Source: an uncultured Anaerobiospirillum sp. (GTDB taxonomy: Bacteria > Pseudomonadota > Gammaproteobacteria > Enterobacterales > Succinivibrionaceae). From it: a stretch of DNA of 62,895 nucleotides. The stretch covers positions 1-62,895 of the forward strand of contig CALXOW010000012.1 in assembly GCA_944390115.1 (NCBI GenBank), given 5' to 3'. Positions 9,274 to 21,614 of this stretch are shown here, in pieces; position 1 is the first letter of the stretch; each line of letters opens with the position of its first letter. A program made the position numbers and the translations under genes. The notes under the pieces were generated by a model. That model saw only the letters and a list, made by a program, of their open reading frames with translations, did no database searches and was not told the DNA's origin.

Positions 9274-9970
9274 ATAAAAACTTCCCCGCTCAATCAGAAT
9301 CGGTCTTACGCAGCTTACTTCCTTGGGTGGGAACTTTTAAGTTAAGCCCCTGTCCAAGAACCAAAGCAAGCTGGCGTCGGTACGCTCCCCAAAGCGCACC
9401 ACGACCGCAATGTCCACTTAAGATGGGATCAAGCCCTAGCAGTGGGGAGCAGGCTCAGCCCGCTTGCCTGCTAAGTGCTGTTACCCCATGGCCATCCTAG
9501 CCTCTGAACTTTGCAGCACAAAGCTAATCTCAGCCAAAAAGCATTGCATGGGGGCAAACCCACGCAACTTTCCTCTTAGTGGCTCGACGCAGTATCCCGA
9601 CTACGTCCTTAACTTACGACACTAAGTGCCCGCAAGTTAAGCTCAGCACGAGCCAACAGCTCATCGCTCAGGGCTTACGCCCTGAAGTTCACTGTTACAC
9701 TGCCTCATGACATAGTGTAACGCTAGCGCGCGTTAATTTGGTATTTTTTTGAAAGCACACCCCAATTTTGGCACCCTACCTTGCACTTTTTAGATGCAGT
9801 TAATAAAACAGTACCAAGCTTAGGGCACAGCCTTGCGACTGCACTGCCTCCATTGAGCTATTGTGCATCCAAAAGGCAAAGCTGACATACCAGTTGCGCT
9901 TTTTTGCTCAACTAAACGCGCTCGTGTCCCACCTTAGGCAAGATGGATACCATAAATACATTCTTGCCCC
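9274..9970. other. Long gene-free leader region upstream of ompA
   Basis: Nearly 700 bases carry no supportable gene. The part next to ompA is probably its 5' untranslated leader, which in enteric bacteria is long and stabilises the mRNA. Visible structures include the hairpin CAGGGC-TTAC-GCCCTG near 9669-9682 and the inverted repeat at 9694-9721. The reading frame beginning at 9974 runs across a terminator and into the antisense of the neighbouring gene, so I do not count it. Confidence 0.5.
9694..9721. promoter_or_regulatory. Inverted repeat GTTACACT-N12-AGTGTAAC
   Basis: The 8-base arms at 9694-9701 and 9714-9721 are exactly complementary with a 12-base spacer. The position, about 430 bases upstream of ompA near a plausible minus-strand -10 (TTACACT), would suit an operator. 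I cannot name the regulator. Confidence 0.4.
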
Positions 9971-9975
9971 AAAAT

Positions 9976-10009
9976 GAAAAAAGCCCCCAAGCACGGATGT
10001 GCTCAGGGA
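9976..10009 (-). terminator. Intrinsic terminator of the GH42 gene
   Basis: Read on minus, CCCTGAGCAC pairs with GTGCTTGGGG around loop ATCC and is followed by a T-rich run. It lies about 50 bases after the beta-galactosidase stop codon. Confidence 0.75.
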
Positions 10010-10056
10010 CTTGGTCGTGGCCTTAACAAAAGGCCTTATGAGTGGATGTTAGATTC

Positions 10057-12183
10057 CTACGAGTTGATTGGACGGCGCAGGACGCGCATCTCAAATGGCT
10101 TCAAGGTGATAGCGCCGCTGACGGCCTGCTTATTACCTTGCTCGTCCTCGTTTAACATATCCTCATAGGCGAAGTTCAAGCCCAGCGACTGCTCGTAGCT
10201 GGCGTAGTTGCCAATGAAGACATAGCGATAGTTATCGCTTAAACGGGCGGTGACGCTTAAGCCTTCAGCTAAGCGATAGGCCTTTTGACCACAGCCATTG
10301 TGCAACTCGTGATCAGCAATTAAGAGCTGGACTAAGTTGTCATAGAAAGCGCGATCCATGCGCGAGGCGACATAGTAGGCTTTGCCCTGACCGTAAGCAT
10401 GGCGGGTTAAGACTGGCATGCCGGCGTAGAAGATTGGGCTGTAGCTCTGAGGCTGATCGACATCGTAGCTGACTAAGACCTCGGTGTCGGCATCAGGGTG
10501 GACTAAGCCACATAATTCATGGCCCTTGAAGATATCGCTTGGCTCGACGCTGTTAAAGCACAGCTCAGCGCCCTTAGGCTCCATCTTGGCATAAACCTCA
10601 ATGCCGTCCTCTAAGGAGTCGATTTCCTCCTCCCAAATACCCATAACCTCACGTAATGGGCCAGGGAAGCCGCCTAAGAAGCACAGATCGGTATCGTCGA
10701 CGATGCCCGACCAGCAGGTGCTGACGTAGGTGCCGCCTTGAGCTACGAAGTTCTTAACGCGCTCGGCGTAGCCCTCACGCAGCATATAGGTTAAAGGAGC
10801 TACTACGACCTTGTACTTGGACAGATCGCAGGTCTCATCGATAACGTCAACCGCGATACCGCACTTGTAGAAGGCGCGATAGTAATCCAGGCAGTGCTCG
10901 AGGTAGTTCATACCCTTATTGCGTGGGCCCTGGGCATCATCGATCGCCCAACGATTTTGGGTATCGAAGACCAAGGCGACTTCAGCCTTGACCTCACTGC
11001 CGCAGATCTCGCCTAACTTCGAGAGCTTCAGGCCTAAATCGCAAGCCTCGCGGCCGACGCGGGTGTCTAAGTGGCCGACATGATCGATGATCGCGCCATG
11101 GAACTTCTCGCTCGAGCCTCGGCTCTTACGCCATTGGAAAAATTGCACCGAGTCGGCACCGTGAGCGACTGCTTGCAGCGATGCTAAGGTGTTCATACCA
11201 GGGCGCTTTAAGGTGCTGAGCTCACGCCAGTTGGTGCAGCTTGGGGTCGACTCCATTAAGACCCAAGGCTGACCGCCCTTTAAGGAGCGCATCAGGTCGT
11301 GGTTCATCGCGGTGTAGCTGGCGATGTAATCTGGATCCTTGAAGACATGCCACTGAGGGTAGGAGTCCCACGAAATGAAATCTAATTCCTTAGCCCACTG
11401 GAAGTAGTCGTAGTCTAAGAAAAATTCCATGAAGTTGGCGGTAACTGGCAGATCTGGGGTGATCGCCTTAACGCAGTCACGCTCCCACTTGCAGAAATCG
11501 AGGGCATTGTCACTGGTAAAGCGCTGCCAATCGAGATTCAAGGCATGGACAGCCTTCTCACCTAAGAGCGAAGGCGAGTGGATCTGGCTCCAATCGGTGA
11601 TCGTGTGCGACCAGAAGGTGTTCCACCAGCGGGCATTTAAGTTCTCTAAGGTTTGATACTTGTCCTTGAGGTACTGACGGAACTTCTCTTGGCACAGAGG
11701 GCAATGGCACGAGCCACCGTACTCATTGGATAAGTGCCAGCCGATCACAGCTGGGTGCTTGCCATAGCGCTCAGCCAGCTTTTGGTTAATGATCTTGACC
11801 TTTTCGCGGTACACAGGCGAGGTCATGCAGTGGTTGTGACGGCCACCAAATAAGGCACGCTGGCCCTGTTCGTTGACACGTAAGACCTCAGGGTACTTTT
11901 GCGCCAGCCAGGCTGGACGAGCACCGCTTGGGGTAGCTAAGAAGACCTTAATGCCATGAGCATTGAGGCGATCTAAGGTCGCATCTAACCACGAGAAATC
12001 AAAGACGCCTTCCTCCGGCTCCAGCTTGGCCCAGGAGAAGATGCCAACCGACATGATATTGCAGCGAGCCTGCTGCATCATCTTGACATCAGCGTCCAAA
12101 ACCTCGGGCATGTCAAGCCACTGCTCTGGATTGTAATCTGCGCCATAGAGCATTTGATGGCCAAATAACGGAGTAAAAGCCAT
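10057..12183 (-). CDS. Glycoside hydrolase family 42 beta-galactosidase
   Basis: GH42 enzymes hydrolyse beta-galactosides, often plant-derived galacto-oligosaccharides, in the cytoplasm. The acid/base Glu is in HLSNEYGG near residue 152 and the nucleophile Glu in VLMESTPS near residue 310. The Cys cluster CHCPLC just after the acid/base matches the GH42 structural zinc site. The order catalytic TIM barrel, trimerisation domain and small C-terminal beta domain fits the 708-residue length. The frame is open 38 codons further upstream, but those residues are unlike the family. The ATG at 12183 has an AAGG ribosome site and gives the usual MAFTPLFGHQMLYGADYNPEQ-type start. No signal peptide is present. 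No transporter or regulator gene is adjacent, so it is an isolated sugar-use gene. Confidence 0.9.
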   Translation of the reverse strand: MAFTPLFGHQMLYGADYNPEQWLDMPEVLDADVKMMQQARCNIMSVGIFSWAKLEPEEGVFDFSWLDATLDRLNAHGIKVFLATPSGARPAWLAQKYPEVLRVNEQGQRALFGGRHNHCMTSPVYREKVKIINQKLAERYGKHPAVIGWHLSNEYGGSCHCPLCQEKFRQYLKDKYQTLENLNARWWNTFWSHTITDWSQIHSPSLLGEKAVHALNLDWQRFTSDNALDFCKWERDCVKAITPDLPVTANFMEFFLDYDYFQWAKELDFISWDSYPQWHVFKDPDYIASYTAMNHDLMRSLKGGQPWVLMESTPSCTNWRELSTLKRPGMNTLASLQAVAHGADSVQFFQWRKSRGSSEKFHGAIIDHVGHLDTRVGREACDLGLKLSKLGEICGSEVKAEVALVFDTQNRWAIDDAQGPRNKGMNYLEHCLDYYRAFYKCGIAVDVIDETCDLSKYKVVVAPLTYMLREGYAERVKNFVAQGGTYVSTCWSGIVDDTDLCFLGGFPGPLREVMGIWEEEIDSLEDGIEVYAKMEPKGAELCFNSVEPSDIFKGHELCGLVHPDADTEVLVSYDVDQPQSYSPIFYAGMPVLTRHAYGQGKAYYVASRMDRAFYDNLVQLLIADHELHNGCGQKAYRLAEGLSVTARLSDNYRYVFIGNYASYEQSLGLNFAYEDMLNEDEQGNKQAVSGAITLKPFEMRVLRRPINS

Positions 12184-12522
12184 AACTGGTAACCTTACAA
12201 CATGAGGACAAGAACGGTACAAACACCAAAGCCAAGGTAGGCGCGGGGTGGATGTCGTAAGGCGCAACTTAAGCGCAAACTCAAATAACAGCGACATCCT
12301 AACGCACTGGCTGCACCTGAGCTTTAGGGGCTATGTTATACGGTCACATCACCTAAAACAAGCCTTTATTTAGCGCTTATATCTAGTCAATTGTTAAATT
12401 TTGACACAAGTTCACATTTTTTGGCCAAAAGCTAACAAAACTGGCGCAAATGAATGAGACCCAAAGTCCCCAATGACGGCCTCTTAAACCATTAAGGAGA
12501 AAAAATCACAGGGCCCAGATAC
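12184..12522. other. Intergenic region upstream of the GH42 gene
   Basis: No gene is visible. The AT-rich stretch near 12365-12425 is the probable promoter zone for the minus-strand beta-galactosidase. I cannot identify a specific operator. Confidence 0.35.
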
Positions 12523-12558
12523 AAAAAAAAAGCGCCGTAGGCGCCCTGAAAAAAAAAT
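12523..12558 (-). terminator. Terminator downstream of tRNA-Thr
   Basis: Read on minus, GGCGCC-TAC-GGCGC forms a short tight hairpin followed by nine T residues. A-runs on both sides make it potentially bidirectional. Confidence 0.75.
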
Positions 12559-12566
12559 TTAAGAAG

Positions 12567-12642
12567 TGGTGCTGGTTGTAGGTCTCGAACCCACGACCCC
12601 CTGTTTACAAAACAGGTGCTCTACCAACTGAGCTAAACCAGC
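12567..12642 (-). tRNA. tRNA-Thr (anticodon UGU)
   Basis: The minus strand gives a complete 76-base cloverleaf. The acceptor GCTGGTT pairs with AACCAGC, the D-arm is in AGCTCAGTTGGTAGAGC, and the anticodon stem CCTGT/ACAGG encloses loop TTTGTAA. The T-arm loop is TTCGAGA and the 3' CCA is encoded. The anticodon TGT reads ACA, hence threonine. It has its own terminator downstream and stands alone. Confidence 0.96.
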
Positions 12643-12738
12643 AAAGCGCGCCTATTGTACCAAAAATCGGCCCGATTTCAAGCGCTAAATCACGATCCCC
12701 GCCTATAATGGCGTTAAAGCTAAACCTGAGGATTTGCC

Positions 12739-12981
12739 ATGGATAATGATGAGCTGACGATCAACGCCTCCATAAACGGCCTAGGGCTGACTTGTCCTGA
12801 GCCCTTGATGCTGCTGCGCAAGTGCGTGCGCGAGAGCAATAGCGGCGATCTCATTGCGCTATTCTCCGATGATCCCGTGTCCTTACGCGACGTTCCGGCC
12901 TTTTGCGAGTTCATGCACCACACCTTAGTCAGCCTACCTGACGCCGAGCACCCGCACCGCTTCCTCATCCGCAAGGGCTAA
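12739..12981 (+). CDS. tusA: Sulfurtransferase TusA
   Basis: TusA accepts persulfide sulfur from IscS and passes it to the TusBCD relay for 2-thiouridine synthesis in tRNA, and to molybdenum cofactor pathways. The 80-residue protein has the CPxP motif as TCPEP with the active Cys at residue 19, the DDP stretch, RDVPAFCEFM and the terminal RFLIRKG, all closely matching E. coli TusA. It is encoded divergently from tRNA-Thr. No tusBCD genes are in the window. The ribosome site is GAGG nine bases before the ATG. Confidence 0.93.
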   Translation: MDNDELTINASINGLGLTCPEPLMLLRKCVRESNSGDLIALFSDDPVSLRDVPAFCEFMHHTLVSLPDAEHPHRFLIRKG

Positions 12982-13079
12982 CCACCGGTAGCCGCCAGGA
13001 CTAACCAACTGCTGGGCGCCCGAGCACAGCCACCGCTGGCCACCCTGCGCCCGCCCCCTGGCCTAGGACCAAAACTAGG

Positions 13080-13170
13080 CCCCGCGCCTCAGGCCGCACC
13101 ACACGGCCCAGCCCTTAAGGCCGCACCGCATGGCCCAGCACCTAGGGCCGCAGCCCCAGCACGCGCCCCC
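13080..13170. repeat. Degenerate GGCCGCA direct repeats
   Basis: Three units of about 27 bases begin GGCCGCA and contain GGCCCAG, separated by CTTAA or CTAG sequences. Positions 12982-13260 contain several CCTAGG palindromes and no supportable gene. Confidence 0.5.
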
Positions 13171-13260
13171 CTTAAACCTAGGGCCCAGTCACTTGAGCAT
13201 GGGGCCTGCCCCATGCCTAGGCATACGACGCCCACAAAATCGGGCTTTAGGCCGCTCACC

Positions 13261-13269
13261 TGATATAAT
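13261..13269 (+). promoter_or_regulatory. Extended -10 promoter for glyQS
   Basis: TGATATAAT has both the TGn extension and a perfect TATAAT and lies about 150 bases before the glyQ start, implying a leader of roughly 140 bases. Confidence 0.6.
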
Positions 13270-13417
13270 TGGGGCCGATTTTGTGACCCAAAACGAATTT
13301 TACCGTCCGTGCGGCCCAAATTTGGGCACAAGGATGGGCCCTGATCCGTGATCTGATCACGTGCGGGCAGAGCTCGTGGGGCACTGGACCTATTTACTTC
13401 GTGGTTGGACTAAAACG

Positions 13418-14326
13418 ATGTCTAATTCATATGATCTACAAACCTTCCAAGGTTTAATCTTCACTCTCCAAGATTACTGGATGCGACATGGGTGCATGGT
13501 CTCGCAGCCTTTTGACATGGAAGTCGGTGCTGGCACCTCCCACCCTATGACCTTCTTACGTTCTTTAGGTCCTGAGCCAATTTCGTGCTGCTATGTGCAA
13601 CCATCGCGTCGTCCTACCGATGGCCGCTATGGTGAGAACCCAAACCGCCTCCAGCACTACTACCAGTTCCAGGTGATCTTGAAGCCATCGCCTGACAACA
13701 TCCAAGACCTGTACTTAGGCTCGTTAAAGGAGCTGGGCTTTGACCCAACCGTCAACGATATCCGCTTCGTTGAAGATAACTGGGAAAATCCAACCTTAGG
13801 TGCCTGGGGTTTAGGCTGGGAAGTTTGGCTCAACGGCATGGAAGTCTCGCAGTTCACCTACTTCCAGCAAGTCGGCGGCCTCTCGTGCTACCCAGTTACC
13901 GGTGAGCTCACCTACGGCTTAGAGCGTCTTGCCATGTACATCCAAGGCAAGAACTCGATCTACGATCTGATTTGGGCTCACACCGCTAACGGCGATGTCA
14001 CCTACGGTGATGTGTTCCATCAAAACGAAGTCGAGCAATCCGCTTACAACTTTGAGCACGCCGACACCGCCTTCTTATTTAAGATGTTCGAGCAAATGGA
14101 AAAGGAGAGCAGCGATCTCTTAGCTTTAGAGAAGCCTCTGCCATTACCTGCTTACGAGCGCATCTTAAAGGCGGCCCACTGCTTTAACCTGCTCGATGCC
14201 CGCCACGCCATCTCGGTCACGGAGCGCCAGCGTTACATCTTACGTATCCGCACCTTGTCCAAGGCCGTAGCCGAAGCCTACTACAAGTCCCGTGAGGCTT
14301 TAGGCTTCCCTATGTGCAAGCACTAA
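13418..14326 (+). CDS. glyQ: Glycyl-tRNA synthetase alpha subunit
   Basis: GlyQ is the catalytic subunit of the bacterial alpha2beta2 glycyl-tRNA synthetase, charging tRNA-Gly in the cytoplasm. The sequence contains [32 protein letters not shown] and the class II motif region [22 protein letters not shown], as in other GlyQ proteins. The ATG at 13418 gives 302 residues, essentially the E. coli length of 303. The earlier GTG at 13361 would add 19 unconserved residues. glyS follows after 165 bases, the standard pairing. Confidence 0.97.
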   Translation: MSNSYDLQTFQGLIFTLQDYWMRHGCMVSQPFDMEVGAGTSHPMTFLRSLGPEPISCCYVQPSRRPTDGRYGENPNRLQHYYQFQVILKPSPDNIQDLYLGSLKELGFDPTVNDIRFVEDNWENPTLGAWGLGWEVWLNGMEVSQFTYFQQVGGLSCYPVTGELTYGLERLAMYIQGKNSIYDLIWAHTANGDVTYGDVFHQNEVEQSAYNFEHADTAFLFKMFEQMEKESSDLLALEKPLPLPAYERILKAAHCFNLLDARHAISVTERQRYILRIRTLSKAVAEAYYKSREALGFPMCKH

Positions 14327-14491
14327 GGCAATAGTGCCAGCGTGCCGCAACGCACGCCCCAAGGTTTACGGCTCACGAGCTTACAGAGCACCAAGCGCTC
14401 ACCAAGAGCACGCCCTAAGCTCGCTTGAGCATTCAGATTTTGGCAGCCGCTGCTTTGCAGCTTGAGCTGCCCCGCTTTTTGATTTGGCATC

Positions 14492-16558
14492 ATGGACAAG
14501 CAAAACTTACTGTTAGAATTAGGCACCGAAGAGCTGCCACCAAAGGCCCTGCGCAAGCTGGCCGAGGCCTTACGCGATAACTTCGTTAAGAACTTAGCCC
14601 AGGAAGGCTTAAATTACGCCGAGGCTAAGTGGTACGCCACCCCACGTCGTTTAGCCTTGTACCTCAAGGATCTCGACGTCAAGCAAGCCGATCGTGAGGT
14701 CGAGGTTAAGGGCCCTGCCATCAAGGCCGCCTTTGACGCCGAGGGCAACCCAACTAAGGCCGCTTTAGGCTGGGCTAGCGCCAATGGCATCAAGGTTGAG
14801 GATGCTCAGCGCTTAAAGACCGATAAGGGCGAGTGGCTCTATATCAAGTCGGTCAAGCACGGCACCGAGACCGCAAGCTTAGTGCGCGATATGTTTGCCA
14901 AGGCCTTAGCGGGCTTACCTATTCCTAAGCTCATGCACTGGGGTGACAAGCACGATGAGTTCGTGCGTCCAGTCCACACCTTATGCATGCTCTTTGGTGA
15001 CCAATTAATCGAAGGTGAGATCTTAGGCGTTAAGTCCAGCAAGACCATCAAGGGCCACCGCTTCATGGGCAAGCAAGAGCTGACCATCAACCACGCCGAT
15101 GAGTATGTGCAGAAGCTGCGCAGCGAAGGCGCAGTCGTAGCCGACTTTGAAGAGCGTAAGGCTGCGATCAAGGCTCAGGTTGAACAGCTGGCCGCTTCGG
15201 TTAACGGCAAGGCCGACTTAGATGACGCCCTGTTAGAGGAAGTTACCTCCTTAGTTGAGGAGCCACACGTCTTCTTAGCCTCCTTTGAGGAGCGCTTCTT
15301 ACAGGTGCCTTCTGAGGCGCTGGTTTACACCATGAAGGGCGATCAGAAGTACTTCCCAATCTACGACGAGCAAGGCAAGCTCTTACCTAAGTTTGCTTTC
15401 GTCTCCAATATCAATCCTCAGGACACCACCGCTTTAATCTCGGGTAACGAGCGTGTCGTACGTCCACGTCTGTCGGATGCTGAATTCTTCTTTAACACCG
15501 ACCGCAAGCAGAGATTAGAGTCCTTCTTCCCACGCCTCGAGACGATCGTCTATCAGCAAGACATCGGCACTATTGCCGAGCGTTCGGCTATCGTTTCCAA
15601 GATCGCTGCCACCATTGCTCCAATGGTCGGCGCCGACGTAGCCTTAGCCGAGCGTGCCGCACACTTAGCTAAGTGCGACCTTGCTACCACCCTGGTTACC
15701 GAGTTCACCGATACCCAAGGCATTATGGGTATGCACTACGCTGAGTTAGACGGTGAGAACCAAGACGTAGCCACTGCCATCTTCGAGCAGTACTGCCCAC
15801 GCTTCTCGGGCGACTTGATCCCAACCAAGCCAGTACCAGTAGCCGTATCCTTAGCTGAAAAGCTGGCCACCTTAGTTGGCATCATGGGCATCAATCTGAT
15901 GCCAAAGGGCGATAAGGATCCATTTGGTCTGCGTCGTGCCGCAATCGGTGTCATCCGCATCGTGATTGAGAACAAGTTAGAGCTCAACTTAGTTGATTTA
16001 ATCAATAAGAGCTGCGAGTTCTTTGGTGCCAAGATCAAGGCTCCACAATGCGCTCAGACGGTCGCTGACTACATCTTTGGTCGTCTCAAGGCCTACTACC
16101 AAGATCAAGGCATTGGCGCTGAGATCTTCCAGGCAGTGCTCTCGACCCACCCAGTTTCGCTCTTAGACTTCGATCAGCGCGTTAAGGCTGTGGTCAAGTT
16201 CAAGGAGTTAAAGGAAGCTCAGGACTTAGCTGCCGCCTACAAGCGCGTCAACAACATCCAGGCTAAGAGCGGCCGCGTCAGTGCTGCCATCAAGCTTGAG
16301 CTGTTACAAGACAAGGCTGAGAAGAAGCTGGTTGAGCACTTAAATCAGCTGTTGCCAACCATCAACGAGCTCTACGGCCAGGGCAAGTACGATCAGGCTA
16401 TGACCACCTTAGCCGAGCTGCGTGATGACGTCGACAACTTCTTCGAGAAGGTCATGGTTAACGACCCAAATGAGGAGATCAAGCAAAACCGCTTAGCTAT
16501 CCTCAACGAGTTAAGCCAAGTCTTCTCTAAGACCGCCGACATCTCGGTGCTGTACTAA
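14492..16558 (+). CDS. glyS: Glycyl-tRNA synthetase beta subunit
   Basis: GlyS is the tRNA-recognition subunit that partners GlyQ. It begins with the conserved LLLELGTEELPPKAL, contains MHWGDKHDEFVRPVHT and KGDQKYFPIYD, and ends in a helical anticodon-binding domain with VMVNDPNEEIKQNRLAIL. The length, 688 residues, matches E. coli (689). A perfect-stem terminator follows immediately, so glyQS forms a two-gene unit. Confidence 0.97.
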   Translation: MDKQNLLLELGTEELPPKALRKLAEALRDNFVKNLAQEGLNYAEAKWYATPRRLALYLKDLDVKQADREVEVKGPAIKAAFDAEGNPTKAALGWASANGIKVEDAQRLKTDKGEWLYIKSVKHGTETASLVRDMFAKALAGLPIPKLMHWGDKHDEFVRPVHTLCMLFGDQLIEGEILGVKSSKTIKGHRFMGKQELTINHADEYVQKLRSEGAVVADFEERKAAIKAQVEQLAASVNGKADLDDALLEEVTSLVEEPHVFLASFEERFLQVPSEALVYTMKGDQKYFPIYDEQGKLLPKFAFVSNINPQDTTALISGNERVVRPRLSDAEFFFNTDRKQRLESFFPRLETIVYQQDIGTIAERSAIVSKIAATIAPMVGADVALAERAAHLAKCDLATTLVTEFTDTQGIMGMHYAELDGENQDVATAIFEQYCPRFSGDLIPTKPVPVAVSLAEKLATLVGIMGINLMPKGDKDPFGLRRAAIGVIRIVIENKLELNLVDLINKSCEFFGAKIKAPQCAQTVADYIFGRLKAYYQDQGIGAEIFQAVLSTHPVSLLDFDQRVKAVVKFKELKEAQDLAAAYKRVNNIQAKSGRVSAAIKLELLQDKAEKKLVEHLNQLLPTINELYGQGKYDQAMTTLAELRDDVDNFFEKVMVNDPNEEIKQNRLAILNELSQVFSKTADISVLY

Positions 16559-16602
16559 CAGCTAGGCGCACCTAGCGCCAAGCAAGCTAGCAAAGCTTGA
16601 AA

Positions 16603-16635
16603 AGCCCTGACATCGCAAGGTGTCAGGGCTTTTTG
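16603..16635 (+). terminator. Intrinsic terminator after glyS
   Basis: AGCCCTGACA at 16603-16612 pairs with TGTCAGGGCT at 16621-16630, followed by TTTTT. Confidence 0.9.
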
Positions 16636-17060
16636 TTCCACTCCCAGAACCTACCCTCAACTTACAATAGCCTGCTATATAAAAGCCTATTCAAGTTATG
16701 TTAATTTAGCGCGCATAAGGGTTGAGCGCTCAGGTCCTGCTGGTTCAGATACCGTCCCAACAACGCCAATTGCTGGCCCTCTCTCCTGCCACACTAACCT
16801 CTCTGCCTGTGACCGGTGCGCGCCGATCCACTCAGCGCTCTGTGGCCGCACTCTTTCCACGCACCGCTCGACGAGCTGGGACGGTTCCACACAGCACTGG
16901 CAACAAACTTATTGAGATGCGCACTTGTTGAGACGTGCACCCCGCCACAGCGCAGCTAAACCGCGCCGATAAAGCCTGCACGCAGCTCAAAATAGGCATC
17001 TGGCATGGCATATAAAACCCGTTTTAAGTTATGTTAAATATTAGCACGACCTATGCCAAT

Positions 17061-18829
17061 TGTTCCATGTGGAACATTTTCCCAAGATGATTCCACCACG
17101 CAATCCACCAGCGCTCAATAAACTGGGGCACACAAAATTTTGGTGGGGAAAAGCTGCTTCACGCAAAAGATTTTGCTCTTTTCCCACGTGTAATGTTCTA
17201 CGTGGAACATTTGCCAGCGGCCTATTTATCGGCTTTAAGGCGACAAAACCATTATTTCCCACTGAAGTGCAATGATCACTGAGCCCCCAGCTAACGCTTG
17301 ATTAAGAAAAGTGATTGCAGTGGGAAGAGCGCCCTTCCCACCATACAGCTGTCACTGCAAGCACGCAGCGCAAAAATTGTTGCAAATTTAGCGCAGCATT
17401 TTGCGCCAAAAGCGTCCACGTTGCCCGCTAATGCCCAACAGACTACCCCAAAAGCATTCACTGGACGTGGGATTTACTCCGCTGTGGGGACCAAAATAGG
17501 GAAAGTCGCGCCGGACAATGTTCCACATGGAACATTTCACCCACCTTCACCCATATCTTGCCCCCAAGCGGCCGTGCTAACCCCCCATCTCACACTCAGC
17601 GTGTCGGAAAAGTTTGCTTTCCAACCATCATCCCACCCTTTCCCGCTGACAAAAAGCAAAATTTCCCACCTGCATTGTTCCACGTGGAACAATGGACAAA
17701 ATCGATAAATAAGCCCTTTTGAACACAGAACATCAATTTTCTCCCACCTCCGCTGCGCGCCCGAATGGGCGTTAAATGTTCCACATGGAACAATTCACCC
17801 GTGCTTACGCTCGAGCAGTGGGTAAAGAGTGAGCTTCCAGGGGGTAAGGTGCGAGCAACTGGGCATACGCAACCAACAACCGGCCGCTTTTAACCCACCA
17901 AAATATCTTTTCCCACGTGCGCTGTTCCACGTGGAACAATGCAAGAAGCTGATAAATATCAGCCTTAAACGCCCAGCAGCCGCCACTATCCCACTGTAGG
18001 ACTCATGCCCAGACCGAAAGTCGCTTGTTGTTTTTTCTGGGCTCACCATCCATTTTTCCGGGGGAAATTGTTCCATGTGGAACATTTGCTTAAGACTTTT
18101 TTGCGCTCAGGTAGGTAAATGCGCCCCTCTTGTTGGAAAAGTTTGCTTTCCAACCATCATAATGGCGGTTTATGCCCTTTTTCCCACTTGATTTGTTCCA
18201 CGTGGAACATTGCAAAAAGCTGATAAATATCGGCTTTTAACCCCAAGGTGCTCTTGTTATCCCACCGCACCTACGCGTTCTGACGTTTAAGGCTTAGGAG
18301 GCACGCTCAAACTTCATTTTTCCGGGGGAAAATATTCCATGTGGAACATTGAGCCCCGCTGTTCCTGGGGACAAAGCTCTTTTTGCCCACTGCTGAGGTG
18401 GGAAGTAAGGCAGCAGGTGGAATGTTCTACGTGGAACAGTGGCATTGAGGGCTCGAACTGGTGGGCAATCTGGTCTCAGAGTGGACTGAGCTGGGGCTTG
18501 AACTGCTTTTTTCCCACCAAAAATGTTCCATGTGGAACATTTCCCTGTTGCTGGCGGGTAATTGGGTGTTTTTCCTGGGGGCAAATCGCGCCCCACACTG
18601 ACTACGGTGGGACTCACGCCAGCAATTGTTCCACATGGAACATTGCATTTGCCCACTATTTTCCCCCGAGGCTTTCCTCGAACTTATTGCGCGCAAAGCC
18701 TGATTGCGCCTAGCTTTTTGAGCTTAAGCCCGTACTAAGCTTGACGGTCGAGGCCGCCCAAATCGTGGTGAGGAACAATGATGACAGCTTGTGGGAAAAT
18801 GTTCCATGCGGAACATTTTCCCACAAGCT
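17061..18829. repeat. Cluster of 13 parS-like centromere palindromes
   Basis: Thirteen 16-base palindromes close to TGTTCCACGTGGAACA start at 17061, 17194, 17519, 17676, 17777, 17923, 18069, 18194, 18333, 18423, 18524, 18627 and 18800. Four match that form exactly, and the rest differ mainly in the central bases (ATGT, ACAT, TACGT, ATGC). This is the ParB-binding parS consensus of Pseudomonas and relatives. About half the sites have a CCCAC tract a few bases upstream, and several are followed by short hairpins containing GATAAATAT. The whole 16.64-18.98 kb interval has no credible gene. The short frames there, reading Met-Phe-His-Val-Glu-His on both strands, are only translations of the palindrome. 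ParA and ParB genes are not in the window. Confidence 0.85.
18786..18829. repeat. 44-bp perfect hairpin containing the last parS-like site
   Basis: The arms at 18786-18805 and 18810-18829 are exact 20-base complements around a 4-base loop ATGC. The parS-like core lies at the centre and GTGGGAAAA/TTTTCCCAC in the arms. It marks the gyrB-proximal end of the parS cluster. Confidence 0.85.
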
Positions 18830-18988
18830 CGGGCAGATGTTCCACGCAGCGCTCTGCTCCACAGTTACGGCCTTAGTACGCGCTCGAGCAGCGGCGCCAG
18901 CGGCAGGCTGCACCAGCGCCCGCCCCGTAAAATCAGGCGTGTAGCTCCGGCGTTTCATTGTTATGTTAAATTGTATTCAGGAGTATGA

Positions 18989-19015
18989 AAAAAGGCAGCC
19001 CGCGCTGCCCTTTTT
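18989..19015. terminator. Bidirectional terminator beyond gyrB
   Basis: GGCAGC-CCGC-GCTGCC is flanked by six A residues on one side and TTTTT on the other, so it can end gyrB transcription from the right and any transcription from the parS side. Confidence 0.8.
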
Positions 19016-19064
19016 GCTTGGTAAGGCGCGCCCGCCGGGCGCGCGCTGGTTATGGCTTGGGTCG

Positions 19065-21533
<2,469 letters not shown>

Positions 21534-21614
21534 CTAACAGTTGGCTCACAGCTCCCGCTGTCAACCCGCGCTGTATGAGAGAGACGTTACGACTAAGGTG
21601 GACCTTAGGATTGC

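Noticed and set aside
17060-18988. Several ORFs of 60-136 codons on both strands of the parS block
   Set aside because: Their shared Met-Phe-His-Val-Glu-His strings are simply the parS palindrome translated on either strand. They lack ribosome sites and family resemblance.
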